This document shows, piece by piece, positions 1-6,432 of a stretch of DNA of 25,135 bases. Each line of letters begins with the position of its first letter. Position 1 is the first letter of the stretch. A program made the translations under genes and the position numbers. The notes below the pieces were generated by a model that was not told where the DNA came from, did not search any database, and saw only the letters and a list, made by a program, of their open reading frames with translations. This stretch comes from an uncultured Clostridia bacterium (GTDB lineage Bacteria > Bacillota > Clostridia > Oscillospirales > Oscillospiraceae): contig CALBJG010000100.1 of assembly GCA_937892865.1 (NCBI GenBank), positions 1 through 25,135 of the forward strand. Reading direction: 5' to 3'.

Positions 1-57
1 AAAACGCCGCTGATGCCTGCAAAACCGGAGTTCAGAGCCTCGTCAGCCGCACGTCAG

Positions 58-86
58 TTCTACACCGCATATTCAGCGCATACAAT
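58..86 (+). promoter_or_regulatory. Possible promoter of the tRNA-Cys gene
   Basis: TTCTAC (58-63) and TACAAT (81-86) are separated by 17 bases and end 8 bases before the first tRNA base. The -35 box is weak. The 93 bases before the tRNA show no supported gene. One frame stays open through them but continues into the tRNA, so I do not call it. Confidence 0.35.
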
Positions 87-93
87 TTCATAC

Positions 94-168
94 GGCGACA
101 TAGCCAAGTGGTAAGGCATGGGTCTGCAAAACCTTGATTCCCCGGTTCAAATCCGGGTGTCGCCTCCA
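94..168 (+). tRNA. tRNA-Cys (anticodon GCA), CCA encoded
   Basis: The acceptor arm GGCGACA (94-100) pairs with TGTCGCC (158-164). The D stem is GCC/GGC (103-105, 115-117). The anticodon loop CTGCAAA (124-130) carries GCA, and the T arm CCGGTTCAAATCCGG lies at 142-156. The unpaired base before CCA (166-168) is T at 165, the U73 discriminator typical of tRNA-Cys. The outermost anticodon-stem pair (119-135) is a T-T mismatch. The gene sits at the left edge of an AT-rich accessory island, and its 3' end is partly repeated downstream at 235-261. Confidence 0.95.
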
Positions 169-174
169 AAAAGG

Positions 175-206
175 AAACCTCCGCAGTATGCGGAGGTTTT
201 TCTTTT
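175..206 (+). terminator. Intrinsic terminator of tRNA-Cys
   Basis: An 11-bp stem pairs 175-185 (AAACCTCCGCA) with 189-199 (TGCGGAGGTTT) and is followed by a T-rich run to 206. It lies 7 bases after the CCA end. Confidence 0.85.
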
Positions 207-219
207 TGGTTAAAAGACG

Positions 220-261
220 CGGATTTGAACCGAAGTTCAACATCCGGGTGTCGCCTCCAAA
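220..261 (+). repeat. Mosaic of tRNA-Cys fragments (inverted T arm plus direct 3' end)
   Basis: Positions 220-232 (CGGATTTGAACCG) are the exact reverse complement of the tRNA T arm at 143-155. Directly after, 235-261 repeats the tRNA 3' end 144-170 in direct orientation with one inserted C; the last 20 bases (242-261) are identical to 151-170. Together 220-246 form a quasi-palindrome. This may be the scar of an integration event at the tRNA 3' end, or of template switching during replication. No integrase gene is in the window. Confidence 0.8.
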
Positions 262-262
262 C

Positions 263-376
263 GAAAATCCGTTCTCGTAAGAGGGCGGATTTTTGTTTGT
301 ATTCTTCATTTTTCAATATTCATCATTCATTATTCATTAAACAAGAACGGATTTTCAAATGAATAATGAAAAATTA
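263..376 (+). repeat. Intergenic module, copy 1
   Basis: Hairpin: AAAATCCG TTCTC (264-276), GTAA loop (277-280), GAGGG CGGATTTT (281-293), followed by T-rich sequence, so it could terminate transcription. An AT-rich inverted repeat follows: CATTATTCATT (328-338) with AATGAATAATG (358-368). Its loop holds GAACGGATTTTC (345-356), the exact complement of the hairpin's left arm (263-274). The two long pairings interleave (A-B-A''-B'). Confidence 0.8.
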
Positions 377-405
377 TTGTACCTCTGCCGCTTTTATGCT
401 ATAAT
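377..405 (+). promoter_or_regulatory. Promoter of the FUSC-like gene (shared promoter, copy 1)
   Basis: TTGTAC (377-382), 17-base spacer, TATAAT (400-405) preceded by an extended -10 TG. The segment gccgcttttatgctataat is identical in the promoters at 1301-1329 and 3040-3068, which drive unrelated genes. Confidence 0.85.
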
Positions 406-427
406 ATACATAAATCGGTGTTAACAC

Positions 428-1006
428 TTGATAAGATTGACAATGAAAGAAGTTGAAATTTTGGTTGGGAATAAGTTGCCACGAATAGGAAAAAGAAAAA
501 TCAAAAGTGTGATTGCAGTAGTTTTGGCATTTGTTATATGGCAATTACTTCGCATTATTTTTCCGCAGTTTGAAATCCATCCACTCTTTGCGTATATTTA
601 CGCAGTTATAGAAATGCGTGATAGTGTAGAGAAAACAAAAGAATTTGGATTACTAAGGATAAAAGCTACTTTGATCGGTCTAACCATAGGACTATGTGTT
701 TTATATATCAGTGTGTTGGCGGGAAACCATATAACAAACCTTAGTATATTAGCCATAGTGGATATGACGTTGATTGGGATAGGCGTATTAATAACCCTGT
801 GGTTTGCAGAACTCTTTAACTGTAAAAATTTTTGTGGAATTGCGGCTATCATTTTTATAATTTGCTTGGTAAGAGATAGAAATTCAAATACAAATATATA
901 TTTATATGCAATTTTAAGAGTAGTTCAAACATTAATCGGTGTAGCGTCTGCTTGGCTTGTCAATAAATTTGTTTACCGATATCCTAAAATTTCGGAAGAA
1001 AAATAA
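428..1006 (+). CDS. Aromatic acid exporter / FUSC-family membrane protein
   Basis: A 192-residue hydrophobic protein with about five predicted membrane segments, near residues 27-46, 78-97, 105-130, 137-148 and 163-181. The first helix followed by HPLFAYIYAVIEMRDSVEKT and then a Lys/Arg-rich turn resembles the N-terminal membrane part of ArAE_1/FUSC proteins, which are implicated in export of aromatic acids. Only the membrane half is present; longer members carry a soluble C-terminal domain. The TTG start at 428 lies 7 bases after cggtg (416-420), the same element that precedes the starts of two other genes in this array; an in-frame ATG at 443 is the alternative. The gene stands alone between two copies of the intergenic module. 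Substrate unknown. Confidence 0.7.
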   Translation: MIRLTMKEVEILVGNKLPRIGKRKIKSVIAVVLAFVIWQLLRIIFPQFEIHPLFAYIYAVIEMRDSVEKTKEFGLLRIKATLIGLTIGLCVLYISVLAGNHITNLSILAIVDMTLIGIGVLITLWFAELFNCKNFCGIAAIIFIICLVRDRNSNTNIYLYAILRVVQTLIGVASAWLVNKFVYRYPKISEEK

Positions 1007-1171
1007 TTTAACAGAAACCTTGCGTTTTGTGATATGCTTCTACCTTTGCAGAACTTTAAAATGATCGCATTTATATTGTTTATCGATTATATAGTTATTT
1101 TGCAAAGAGAATAACGAAAAATCATTGAAATTCGGGCATTTTGAATTCGTGTTATTAAGTTCAAAACACCT

Positions 1172-1300
1172 AAAAATCCCGTTCACTTAAGTGGGCGGGA
1201 TTTTTACTTTTTACTTCTTACCTCTTCACTCTTACCTCAAAATAAAGTTTCGCACGGGATTTTTGGGAAGTAAGAAGTAATAGGTAAGAGGTAATAAGTA
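1172..1300 (+). repeat. Intergenic module, copy 2 (diverged sequence, same architecture)
   Basis: Hairpin: AAAAATCCCG TTCAC (1172-1186), loop TTAA, GTGGG CGGGATTTTT (1191-1205), with a T run that suits a terminator. It is followed by a pyrimidine-rich arm (about 1211-1238), a second copy of the right arm ACGGGATTTTT (1254-1264) that again complements the left arm (1172-1182), and a purine-rich arm of taagaggtaag-type repeats (1268-1298) complementary to the pyrimidine arm. The sequence differs from copies 1 and 4 but the A-A'-B-A''-B' order is kept. The rest of the gap 1007-1351 shows no gene. Confidence 0.75.
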
Positions 1301-1329
1301 TTGCGGCTTCGCCGCTTTTATGCTATAAT
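1301..1329 (+). promoter_or_regulatory. Promoter of the small lipoprotein gene (shared promoter, copy 2)
   Basis: TTGCGG (1301-1306), 17-base spacer, TATAAT (1324-1329) with extended -10 TG. The spacer contains the palindrome GCGGCTTCGCCGC. Confidence 0.85.
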
Positions 1330-1351
1330 ATACCTGAAGGTCGGTGATGAG

Positions 1352-1681
1352 ATGAAAAAGATAGTTGCATTTTTGCTTGTTGTTGCGTTGATTGTATGCT
1401 TATGTGCTTGTTTTCCGAAGCATTATGATGAAAATAATATTTTAGAGTTATATGACAAAGAATGGATAGTCGGAAAATCGCGTGAACAAATTGAAGATAA
1501 GTATGGTGAGTTTAAGCGAGAATATGTATCGGATGCCGGTGAAAATGTCGGTTCATATTATGTTAATTTTGAAAATAGTGGTATGGATCCAAGTTATAAT
1601 CACGATACTTATTTTGTGATATTTAATGATGAAGATATTGCTGTTGATGCTTATTTTAGAAAAACAAGCATCGGTGGATAA
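1352..1681 (+). CDS. Small lipoprotein of unknown function
   Basis: A 109-residue lipoprotein: MKK, a hydrophobic stretch, and lipobox LCAC with the lipidated Cys at residue 20, so it should be anchored on the outer face of the membrane. The mature part contains GKSREQIEDKYGE, which resembles the short helix-plus-beta pattern of BamE/SmpA-like small lipoproteins; that is a weak resemblance. The ATG at 1352 is preferred to the upstream in-frame TTG at 1301 because the latter is the -35 box, and the signal peptide begins at 1352. The gene has its own promoter and is bounded by module copies on both sides. Confidence 0.75.
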   Translation: MKKIVAFLLVVALIVCLCACFPKHYDENNILELYDKEWIVGKSREQIEDKYGEFKREYVSDAGENVGSYYVNFENSGMDPSYNHDTYFVIFNDEDIAVDAYFRKTSIGG

Positions 1682-1685
1682 AAAT

Positions 1686-1770
1686 ATAAAGAAAATCCTC
1701 GGTTTTCACTCAGTTCTTTTTCGGACACGAATGACAAACGAAAATCCGTTCACGAAAGTGAGCGGATTTT
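1686..1770 (+). repeat. Conserved 3' tail and hairpin, module copy 3 (short form)
   Basis: After the lipoprotein gene comes a tail beginning aaagaaaatcctcggtttt and ending tcggacacgaatg. A related tail follows the AbiTii gene (2842-2892) and the HAD gene (3751-3795). Then comes a perfect 13-bp hairpin: AAAATCCG TTCAC (1741-1753), GAAA tetraloop (1754-1757), GTGAG CGGATTTT (1758-1770). This copy lacks the AT-rich arms and the third strand found in copies 1, 2 and 4. Confidence 0.75.
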
Positions 1771-1772
1771 TG

Positions 1773-1801
1773 TTGTATAATATCTGAAATTATGATATGA
1801 T
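1773..1801 (+). promoter_or_regulatory. Promoter of the AbiTii-like gene
   Basis: TTGTAT (1773-1778), 17-base spacer, TATGAT (1796-1801). Unlike the other three array promoters it lacks the gccgcttttatgc spacer. Confidence 0.6.
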
Positions 1802-1834
1802 TTAATTAGTAAAATACGAGGTGTGTTTAAGATT

Positions 1835-2836
1835 ATGAATAGTGCAAGAATTAAAGAATGTACTGAACTTGCTTCGGATATTCTGAAGAATTTTGAATTG
1901 TCAGAGTTACCGATGAGTAATATAGTTTTAAAATGTTTGCGGCTGTGCAGATTGATGGATGATGAGGATGGTATACTTCTTTTTACTTATGAGTCAACAG
2001 GGTATCCATCAACTCCAGATGGTATGCCCAGTGATTCGTGGAGAATTGCACAATTGGCAGGACGTAGATATAAACAAAAAGAGACAGTGGATGATAAAAC
2101 TATAACGAAAGAGTATGCAAAGACCCAATTGCTTCCTGATCTCGAAGAAGCAATAGTAGCACAAAAAATTCGACTTTCAGCCGCAACCGATCCCAACGTT
2201 TCAATTTCATCTGCGAACCCTTATCAACACGTATATGTACCTGAAGGAAATGTGAGAGAGCGCAATAATATTGTAACTTCTATTCGTGATAACCAAAATC
2301 TGATTCAAATAGTCAAAGGTAATCTTTACAACTATGTGCTCTCAATTTACAACAAGTTGATGTATGGTAATATAGTTGAGGACACTTTTACTAAGTCTCG
2401 GTTAGCTGTAAATGATAAGCTTGCTGTAATATGTCCCAAAGCGATAGGAAAGTTTGTGACGGTTTACAGCAATATGGATTCAGATAACCCTGAGGATTGG
2501 GCTAATGCGGTTCATAGTTGTAGGAGAGTCCTTTTGGATTTAGCTGATGCTCTGTATCCTCCTCGTGATGAGCCCATAATATGTGGAGGTAAGCAAATTA
2601 AAGTAGGTCAAGAGCAATATATAAATAGACTTATACAATTTGTTTTAAGTAAGAACGGCAGCAAAACATATTCGCAAATTGTAGGAGCAGATTTGGCGAG
2701 TATTGGAGAACGGTTAGATGCTATATATAATGCTACAAATAAAGGTACACATAGTGATGTATCAAAAGAGGAAGCAGCAAGATATATAGTTCATACTTAT
2801 TTGTTGATTAGTGATATAATTGCTCTTATTGAATAA
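1835..2836 (+). CDS. AbiTii-like abortive infection protein
   Basis: A 333-residue soluble protein without signal peptide. The N-terminal ~100 residues, rich in short helices (SNIVLKCLRLCRLMDD... then ESTGYP), match the pattern of the AbiTii domain found in phage-resistance proteins. The C-terminal ~90 residues (VGADLASIGERLDAIYNATN then GTHSDVSKEEA) resemble the helical HEPN-like/AbiC-type domains that often close such proteins. The expected role is abortive infection, probably through RNA cleavage or sensing, but no catalytic RxxxxH motif is clear. The ATG at 1835 is chosen over GTG at 1823 because GAGG (1818-1821) is too close to the GTG. The gene is monocistronic, on its own promoter, flanked by repeat modules. 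I am fairly confident of the AbiTii resemblance, not of the mechanism. Confidence 0.65.
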   Translation: MNSARIKECTELASDILKNFELSELPMSNIVLKCLRLCRLMDDEDGILLFTYESTGYPSTPDGMPSDSWRIAQLAGRRYKQKETVDDKTITKEYAKTQLLPDLEEAIVAQKIRLSAATDPNVSISSANPYQHVYVPEGNVRERNNIVTSIRDNQNLIQIVKGNLYNYVLSIYNKLMYGNIVEDTFTKSRLAVNDKLAVICPKAIGKFVTVYSNMDSDNPEDWANAVHSCRRVLLDLADALYPPRDEPIICGGKQIKVGQEQYINRLIQFVLSKNGSKTYSQIVGADLASIGERLDAIYNATNKGTHSDVSKEEAARYIVHTYLLISDIIALIE

Positions 2837-2841
2837 AGTTA

Positions 2842-3039
2842 TAGAAAATCCTCGGTTTTTGACGAGTTCTTTTTTGGTCAGTAGAGCCAAACGAAAATCC
2901 GTTCTCGTAAGAGGACGGATTTTCGTTTGTATTATTCACTATTCATTTTTCATCATTCATTATTCATTAAAGAAGAACGGATTTTCGAATGAATAATGAA
3001 AAATGAAGTCGCCTTCGGCTAATGAATAATGAATAATTA
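2842..3039 (+). repeat. Intergenic module, copy 4 (most complete)
   Basis: The tail (2842-2887) is followed by a 15-bp perfect stem, 2888-2902 with 2915-2929 (CAAACGAAAATCCGT / ACGGATTTTCGTTTG), capped by TCTC-GTAA-GAG. Then comes CATTATTCATT (2958-2968), GAACGGATTTTCG (2975-2987, a perfect 13-base complement of 2892-2904), and AATGAATAATG (2988-2998). Further attcatta-type repeats and gccttcggc lie at 3001-3039. There is no gene in 2837-3095. Confidence 0.8.
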
Positions 3040-3068
3040 TTGCGACCTTGCCGCTTTTATGCTATAAT
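3040..3068 (+). promoter_or_regulatory. Promoter of the HAD gene (shared promoter, copy 3)
   Basis: TTGCGA (3040-3045), 17-base spacer, TATAAT (3063-3068) with extended -10 TG. The last 19 bases are identical to those of the promoters at 377-405 and 1301-1329. Confidence 0.85.
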
Positions 3069-3095
3069 GCGATTAAGGCGGTGATTTTTACAAAT

Positions 3096-3749
3096 ATGAA
3101 AGCGGCAATTTTTGACATGGACGGAACATTGGTTGATTCACTAATGCTTTGGGATGTATTATGGTCGACCTTTGGGGAAAGATATTTAAACGATAAAAGC
3201 TTTGTGCCAAGTCTTGAAGACGATAAAAAAGTACGCACACTTACTTTAAAAGACGCAATGTATCTAATTCACAAGAATTACAAACTTGGCGAAAGCGGAG
3301 AAGAATTGTTGTCTCTTGCAAACAGCATTATGAATGATTTTTATGCCAACAGAGTTGAATTAAAAGACGGTGTGAGGGCGTTTTTAGAGCATTGCAAAAA
3401 TAATGGAGTTAAAATGTGTATTGCCTCGGCAACTGCACCGGAACTAATTGATGTGGCATTAGAACATTGTGATATTGGAAAATATTTTTTGAAGGTGTTT
3501 TCTTGCGGTACCATAGGTAAAGGTAAGGACGAGCCGGATGTTTTTTTACAAGCAGCCGAGTTTTTGGGTGTTGAAATAAAAGACACATGGCTGTTTGAAG
3601 ATTCACTTACCGCTATTGAGACCGCTACAAAGATCGGCATGCCTACCGTAGGAATATATGATAAATTTAATTACGGACAGGATAAAATAAAAGAAATTGC
3701 AACAGAATATATCAATTCGACAGAAACGATTCTAAAATTGATAAAATAA
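3096..3749 (+). CDS. HAD-superfamily hydrolase, subfamily IA (phosphatase or phosphomutase-like)
   Basis: 217 residues, the usual size of beta-phosphoglucomutase/Gph-like HAD proteins. Motif I is FDMDGT with nucleophile Asp7 and acid-base Asp9. A helical cap follows (about residues 15-85), then motif II IASAT, motif III Lys in GKGKDEPD, and motif IV FEDS. The family moves or removes phosphate from small sugar phosphates using Mg2+; the substrate cannot be read here. The ATG at 3096 is chosen because motif I begins at once after it and ggcggtg lies about 15 bases upstream; the reading frame extends to 3048 but that would overlap the promoter. It is the last gene of the AT-rich cassette array. 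Confidence 0.85.
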   Translation: MKAAIFDMDGTLVDSLMLWDVLWSTFGERYLNDKSFVPSLEDDKKVRTLTLKDAMYLIHKNYKLGESGEELLSLANSIMNDFYANRVELKDGVRAFLEHCKNNGVKMCIASATAPELIDVALEHCDIGKYFLKVFSCGTIGKGKDEPDVFLQAAEFLGVEIKDTWLFEDSLTAIETATKIGMPTVGIYDKFNYGQDKIKEIATEYINSTETILKLIK

Positions 3750-3750
3750 T

Positions 3751-3830
3751 AAAGAAAATCAGGTTTTTCAACCAGTTTTTTTCGGACACGAATGCCAAAA
3801 AAAGACCACCCAAACGGGTGGCCTTTTTCG
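3751..3830 (+). terminator. Cassette tail and intrinsic terminator after the HAD gene
   Basis: A third copy of the tail (aaagaaaatcaggttttt, tcggacacgaatgcc) runs into a stem pairing 3801-3811 with 3816-3826 (core CCACCC AAAC GGGTGG, one A-C mismatch) and T5. A-tracts on the left and T-tracts on the right allow use from both strands, so it may also serve the convergent AraC gene ending at 3859. Confidence 0.75.
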
Positions 3831-3858
3831 TTCTTCCTATCGGAATCGCAATAGTGCT

Positions 3859-4671
3859 CTATATTCTGCTGCGATATGCTTGTGGAGTGATGCCAAAGTG
3901 TTTTTTGAAAATGTGTATAAAATAGGATTCGCTGTTAAAACCGCAGGCAAGAGCAATATCGAGATTGTTTTCCTTACTGCTTTGGAGCATTCTTTTTGCC
4001 ATACTCAATCTATATTGTATGATATATTCTGAAGGAGTAAGGTTGGTGTATTTTTTAAATAGCTTTATAATATATGCTTTACTGTAAAAAGAAATGCTCG
4101 ATAAAGTATCAAGTGAGATTTTTTCGGAATAGTGTTCGTGGACATAATTCATCAAATTCTTGAACTCGGCGGGAAGCTTTTTGCCGAGACTTGGTGCGTG
4201 CGAGAATCGCCCGTTTTGTAGTAATGTCGCAAAAAGTTCTGTGAATTTTGATTTCATAATAAACTCGTATCCAAAGCACTGCTCATCGTATATTTTAACG
4301 ATGTATTTCAGTGTTTCGATGACCGAGAGGTCTACAGGATCAGTATGATCAAAAATGCTCTGAAAGTTTATATGCCCGGAAAACAGTTCTAAGACCGTTT
4401 TATCTGCCCAAAAGGACGGTGAGACGACAATTGCTGTGATATTATTGCTGCTTGGATGTATCATATGGAGAACTCCGCTCTGCAACAGAATGACACTATT
4501 CTGCTTTAACACGATCGGCTCGCCGTTTATCACACAAAGCGCACTACCGTTTTCAATCATTATGAATTCATATTCTTCGTGCCAATGAAGATATACACCT
4601 GAGGTCCTATATATCTTCATTGGTAGATTATTTCTGCTTTTGTGGCTGACCTGTTCATATAAATCAAGCAT
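3859..4671 (-). CDS. AraC-family transcriptional regulator
   Basis: 270 residues. The N-terminal half has a cupin-type sensor pattern (HWHEEYEFIMIENG, then a GEPIVLKQNSVILLQSGVLH-like strand series), typical of AraC proteins that bind sugars. The C-terminal ~100 residues contain two helix-turn-helix units ending in the family signature (IALACGFNSESYFIHIFKKH then FGITPQAYR). The start at 4671 has GAGGA 9 bases upstream on the minus strand; the frame runs to 4770 but has no signal for it and would cross the operator region. It is divergent from the GH28-like gene at 4801, so it probably senses the product of that enzyme or its substrate and activates it. Confidence 0.9.
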   Translation of the reverse strand: MLDLYEQVSHKSRNNLPMKIYRTSGVYLHWHEEYEFIMIENGSALCVINGEPIVLKQNSVILLQSGVLHMIHPSSNNITAIVVSPSFWADKTVLELFSGHINFQSIFDHTDPVDLSVIETLKYIVKIYDEQCFGYEFIMKSKFTELFATLLQNGRFSHAPSLGKKLPAEFKNLMNYVHEHYSEKISLDTLSSISFYSKAYIIKLFKKYTNLTPSEYIIQYRLSMAKRMLQSSKENNLDIALACGFNSESYFIHIFKKHFGITPQAYRSRI

Positions 4672-4700
4672 AAGCAACAATCCTCGGCATGTGTTTAATA

Positions 4701-4773
4701 TAGTGATATTATAGGTGCAATATCGTGATATTTTCTTGTCTGATTGTGCGATATAATTTAATTGTAACATAAT
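4701..4773. promoter_or_regulatory. Divergent promoter/operator region between araC-type gene and GH28-like gene
   Basis: GTGATATT occurs at 4703-4710 and 4725-4732, 22 bases apart (about two helical turns), and GTGCGATATAAT (4746-4757) is a third related site. AATATC-GT-GATATT (4719-4732) is a perfect palindrome. Candidate plus-strand promoters are TTGTGC (4744-4749) with CATAAT (4768-4773), or TATAAT at 4752-4757; a minus-strand TATAAT lies at 4708-4713. Paired direct half-sites near a promoter are what AraC-type activators use. Confidence 0.55.
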
Positions 4774-4800
4774 TTATATAAAAGACAAGGGGATAAGAAA

Positions 4801-6186
4801 ATGAAAACAGTTGCATCGATAAAGGATTTTGGCGCAAAGTGCGACGGCACGCTGCAGACAACTGCCATTCAGGCAGCGATCGACCACTGCTTTAACCTTG
4901 GCGGCGGCGAAGTGATTATTCCGGAGGGGGTTTATCTGACCGGAGGCATTCGATTGCGTTCCAATATTACATTATATTTGCAGAAGAATGCTGTGCTGAA
5001 AGGTGTGCGTGATCCGGAGGAGTATTACGGCTATGTGCATGATACTGTGGAGCCGCTGAAACCGGAGCAGATCACCGATGCTGGGTATGTTGGTCTTTGG
5101 ACTATCCATGGCGAGACGGAATACGATGAAAATGACAGCCGCTACCGTTTCAAGCGGATTCCCGGTAGCCGGTGGAACAACGCCCTGATTCGTGCCATTG
5201 ACGCAGAAAATGTATCCATCATCGGCGAAGAAGGCTCGGTGATCGACGGGGATAACTGCTTTGATGCAATCGGTGAAGAAGAGTACCGCGGCCCCCACGC
5301 TGTTTGCTTTTTCAATGTAAAGAACATCCATTTTTCCGGTTATACGGTAAAAAACAGCGCAAACTGGGCACACAATATGCTTTTTTGCGAGAATATCGCA
5401 GTCAAAAATGTAAAGGTGGAAGCGGGACATGATGGATTTGATGCGGCGGTGTGTCGCAACATTTCCATTACGGATTGCGAGTTTTACACGGGTGACGATT
5501 GTATTGCCGGATTTGGTAATACGAATGTGCTTGTGGAACGCTGTATATTGAACAGTTCTTGCTCCGCGTTTCGTTTTGGCGGAACAAATGTATCTATCAA
5601 AAACTGCAAGGCGTATGCCCCCGGAAAATATTCCTTCCGCGGTGGTCTGACCAATGAGGAAAAGGCCTCCGGCGTGATGGCAACAAGTGAACGGGCGAGA
5701 AATAATATGCTGAGCTTTTTTACCTACTATGCTGATTATTCCGTTCCCATTCCCGATGAGCCGGGAAATATTGTGATAGAGGACTGCGAGATTTGCGGTG
5801 CCGATCGTTTCTTGCATTATAATTTTTCCGGCAATGAAGTTTGGCAGCGGTATCGCCCTTTAAAGGATATTACATTCCGGAATATTCAGGCGACAGATGT
5901 TGCCATGCCCATATCTTTATACGGCACCGAACAGCACAAGGTCACATTGACCATGGAAAATGTATCCATCAAGATGCGTCCGGGCGCATCTTGCGATGAA
6001 CTGGTCAGAGCCTGCAATTATAAAAAGATACTTATGGAAAATATGGACATTGCGGGATTTGCCGGAGACTGTATTATCAGAACGAAAGGGGACGGAGAGG
6101 TTACTCTCAAAAATGTGCACTGTTCTCCGGAACTGAAGGTATATACATTACAAACAACGGAAGATTTTGTGATCAACTGGATTTGA
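4801..6186 (+). CDS. GH28-like right-handed beta-helix glycoside hydrolase (pectin-type)
   Basis: 461 residues without signal peptide, so probably cytoplasmic. It begins with the pectate-lyase/GH28 start SIKDFGAKCDG, then GGGEVIIPEGVYLTGGI, and continues as repeated beta-helix coils (V.I.NC/D). GDDCIA (231-236) matches the paired Asp of GH28 polygalacturonases and HDGFDA (210-215) takes the place of their NTDGFD. The usual GHG and RIK motifs are not seen (CSAFRFGG occupies the GHG position), so it is a divergent member whose bond specificity is open. AAGGGG (4787-4792) sits 8 bases before the ATG. It is under the divergent AraC gene, suggesting inducible use of an imported plant oligosaccharide. 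Confidence 0.8.
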   Translation: MKTVASIKDFGAKCDGTLQTTAIQAAIDHCFNLGGGEVIIPEGVYLTGGIRLRSNITLYLQKNAVLKGVRDPEEYYGYVHDTVEPLKPEQITDAGYVGLWTIHGETEYDENDSRYRFKRIPGSRWNNALIRAIDAENVSIIGEEGSVIDGDNCFDAIGEEEYRGPHAVCFFNVKNIHFSGYTVKNSANWAHNMLFCENIAVKNVKVEAGHDGFDAAVCRNISITDCEFYTGDDCIAGFGNTNVLVERCILNSSCSAFRFGGTNVSIKNCKAYAPGKYSFRGGLTNEEKASGVMATSERARNNMLSFFTYYADYSVPIPDEPGNIVIEDCEICGADRFLHYNFSGNEVWQRYRPLKDITFRNIQATDVAMPISLYGTEQHKVTLTMENVSIKMRPGASCDELVRACNYKKILMENMDIAGFAGDCIIRTKGDGEVTLKNVHCSPELKVYTLQTTEDFVINWI

Positions 6187-6209
6187 AGCAAGGAACAGAT
6201 AGCCGTAAA

Positions 6210-6243
6210 AAAGGACGCCATCCAACCGGATGGTGTCCTTTTT
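6210..6243 (+). terminator. Terminator of the GH28-like gene
   Basis: AAGGACGCCATCC (6211-6223), short loop, GGATGGTGTCCTT (6228-6240) and a short T run. One G-T pair interrupts otherwise perfect pairing. Confidence 0.85.
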
Positions 6244-6338
6244 GCTGACCGGTGTGGGAGATTTTTAGGAAAGCGGTAATCGTGAATAGTAAAGAAGTAG
6301 GGGCTGATCTGTTTCTAACTATTCGGAATATGGTACGC

Positions 6339-6393
6339 TTGCAAAGATGGCAGTTGTGTGTTAAGATTGTAATAGATCCTCGCAGTGGCGAGG
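6339..6393 (+). promoter_or_regulatory. Promoter and leader hairpin of the DUF6612-like lipoprotein gene
   Basis: TTGCAA (6339-6344), 17-base spacer, TAAGAT (6362-6367). The leader carries CCTCGC-AGTG-GCGAGG (6378-6393), which may protect the 5' end of the message. 6244-6338 shows nothing supportable. Confidence 0.5.
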
Positions 6394-6432
6394 TAAGTTG
6401 TCTGTATCGTTCTATGAAAGGGGAAGTTGTTT

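Noticed and set aside
175..261. A second, complete tRNA gene
   Set aside because: Only the T arm and acceptor 3' side are present; there is no 5' acceptor strand, D arm or anticodon arm.
32..316. Minus-strand reading frames across the tRNA-Cys region
   Set aside because: They run through the tRNA, its terminator and the module hairpin, with no ribosome site; a coincidence of open frame.
1686..2929. Integron attC sites as the explanation for the hairpins
   Set aside because: The hairpins end in T tracts, lack the GTTRRRY core pairs, and no integron integrase is present; intrinsic terminators fit at least as well.
4972..5817. Minus-strand reading frame opposite the GH28-like gene
   Set aside because: The plus-strand beta-helix protein has clear family motifs and a ribosome site; the antisense frame has neither.
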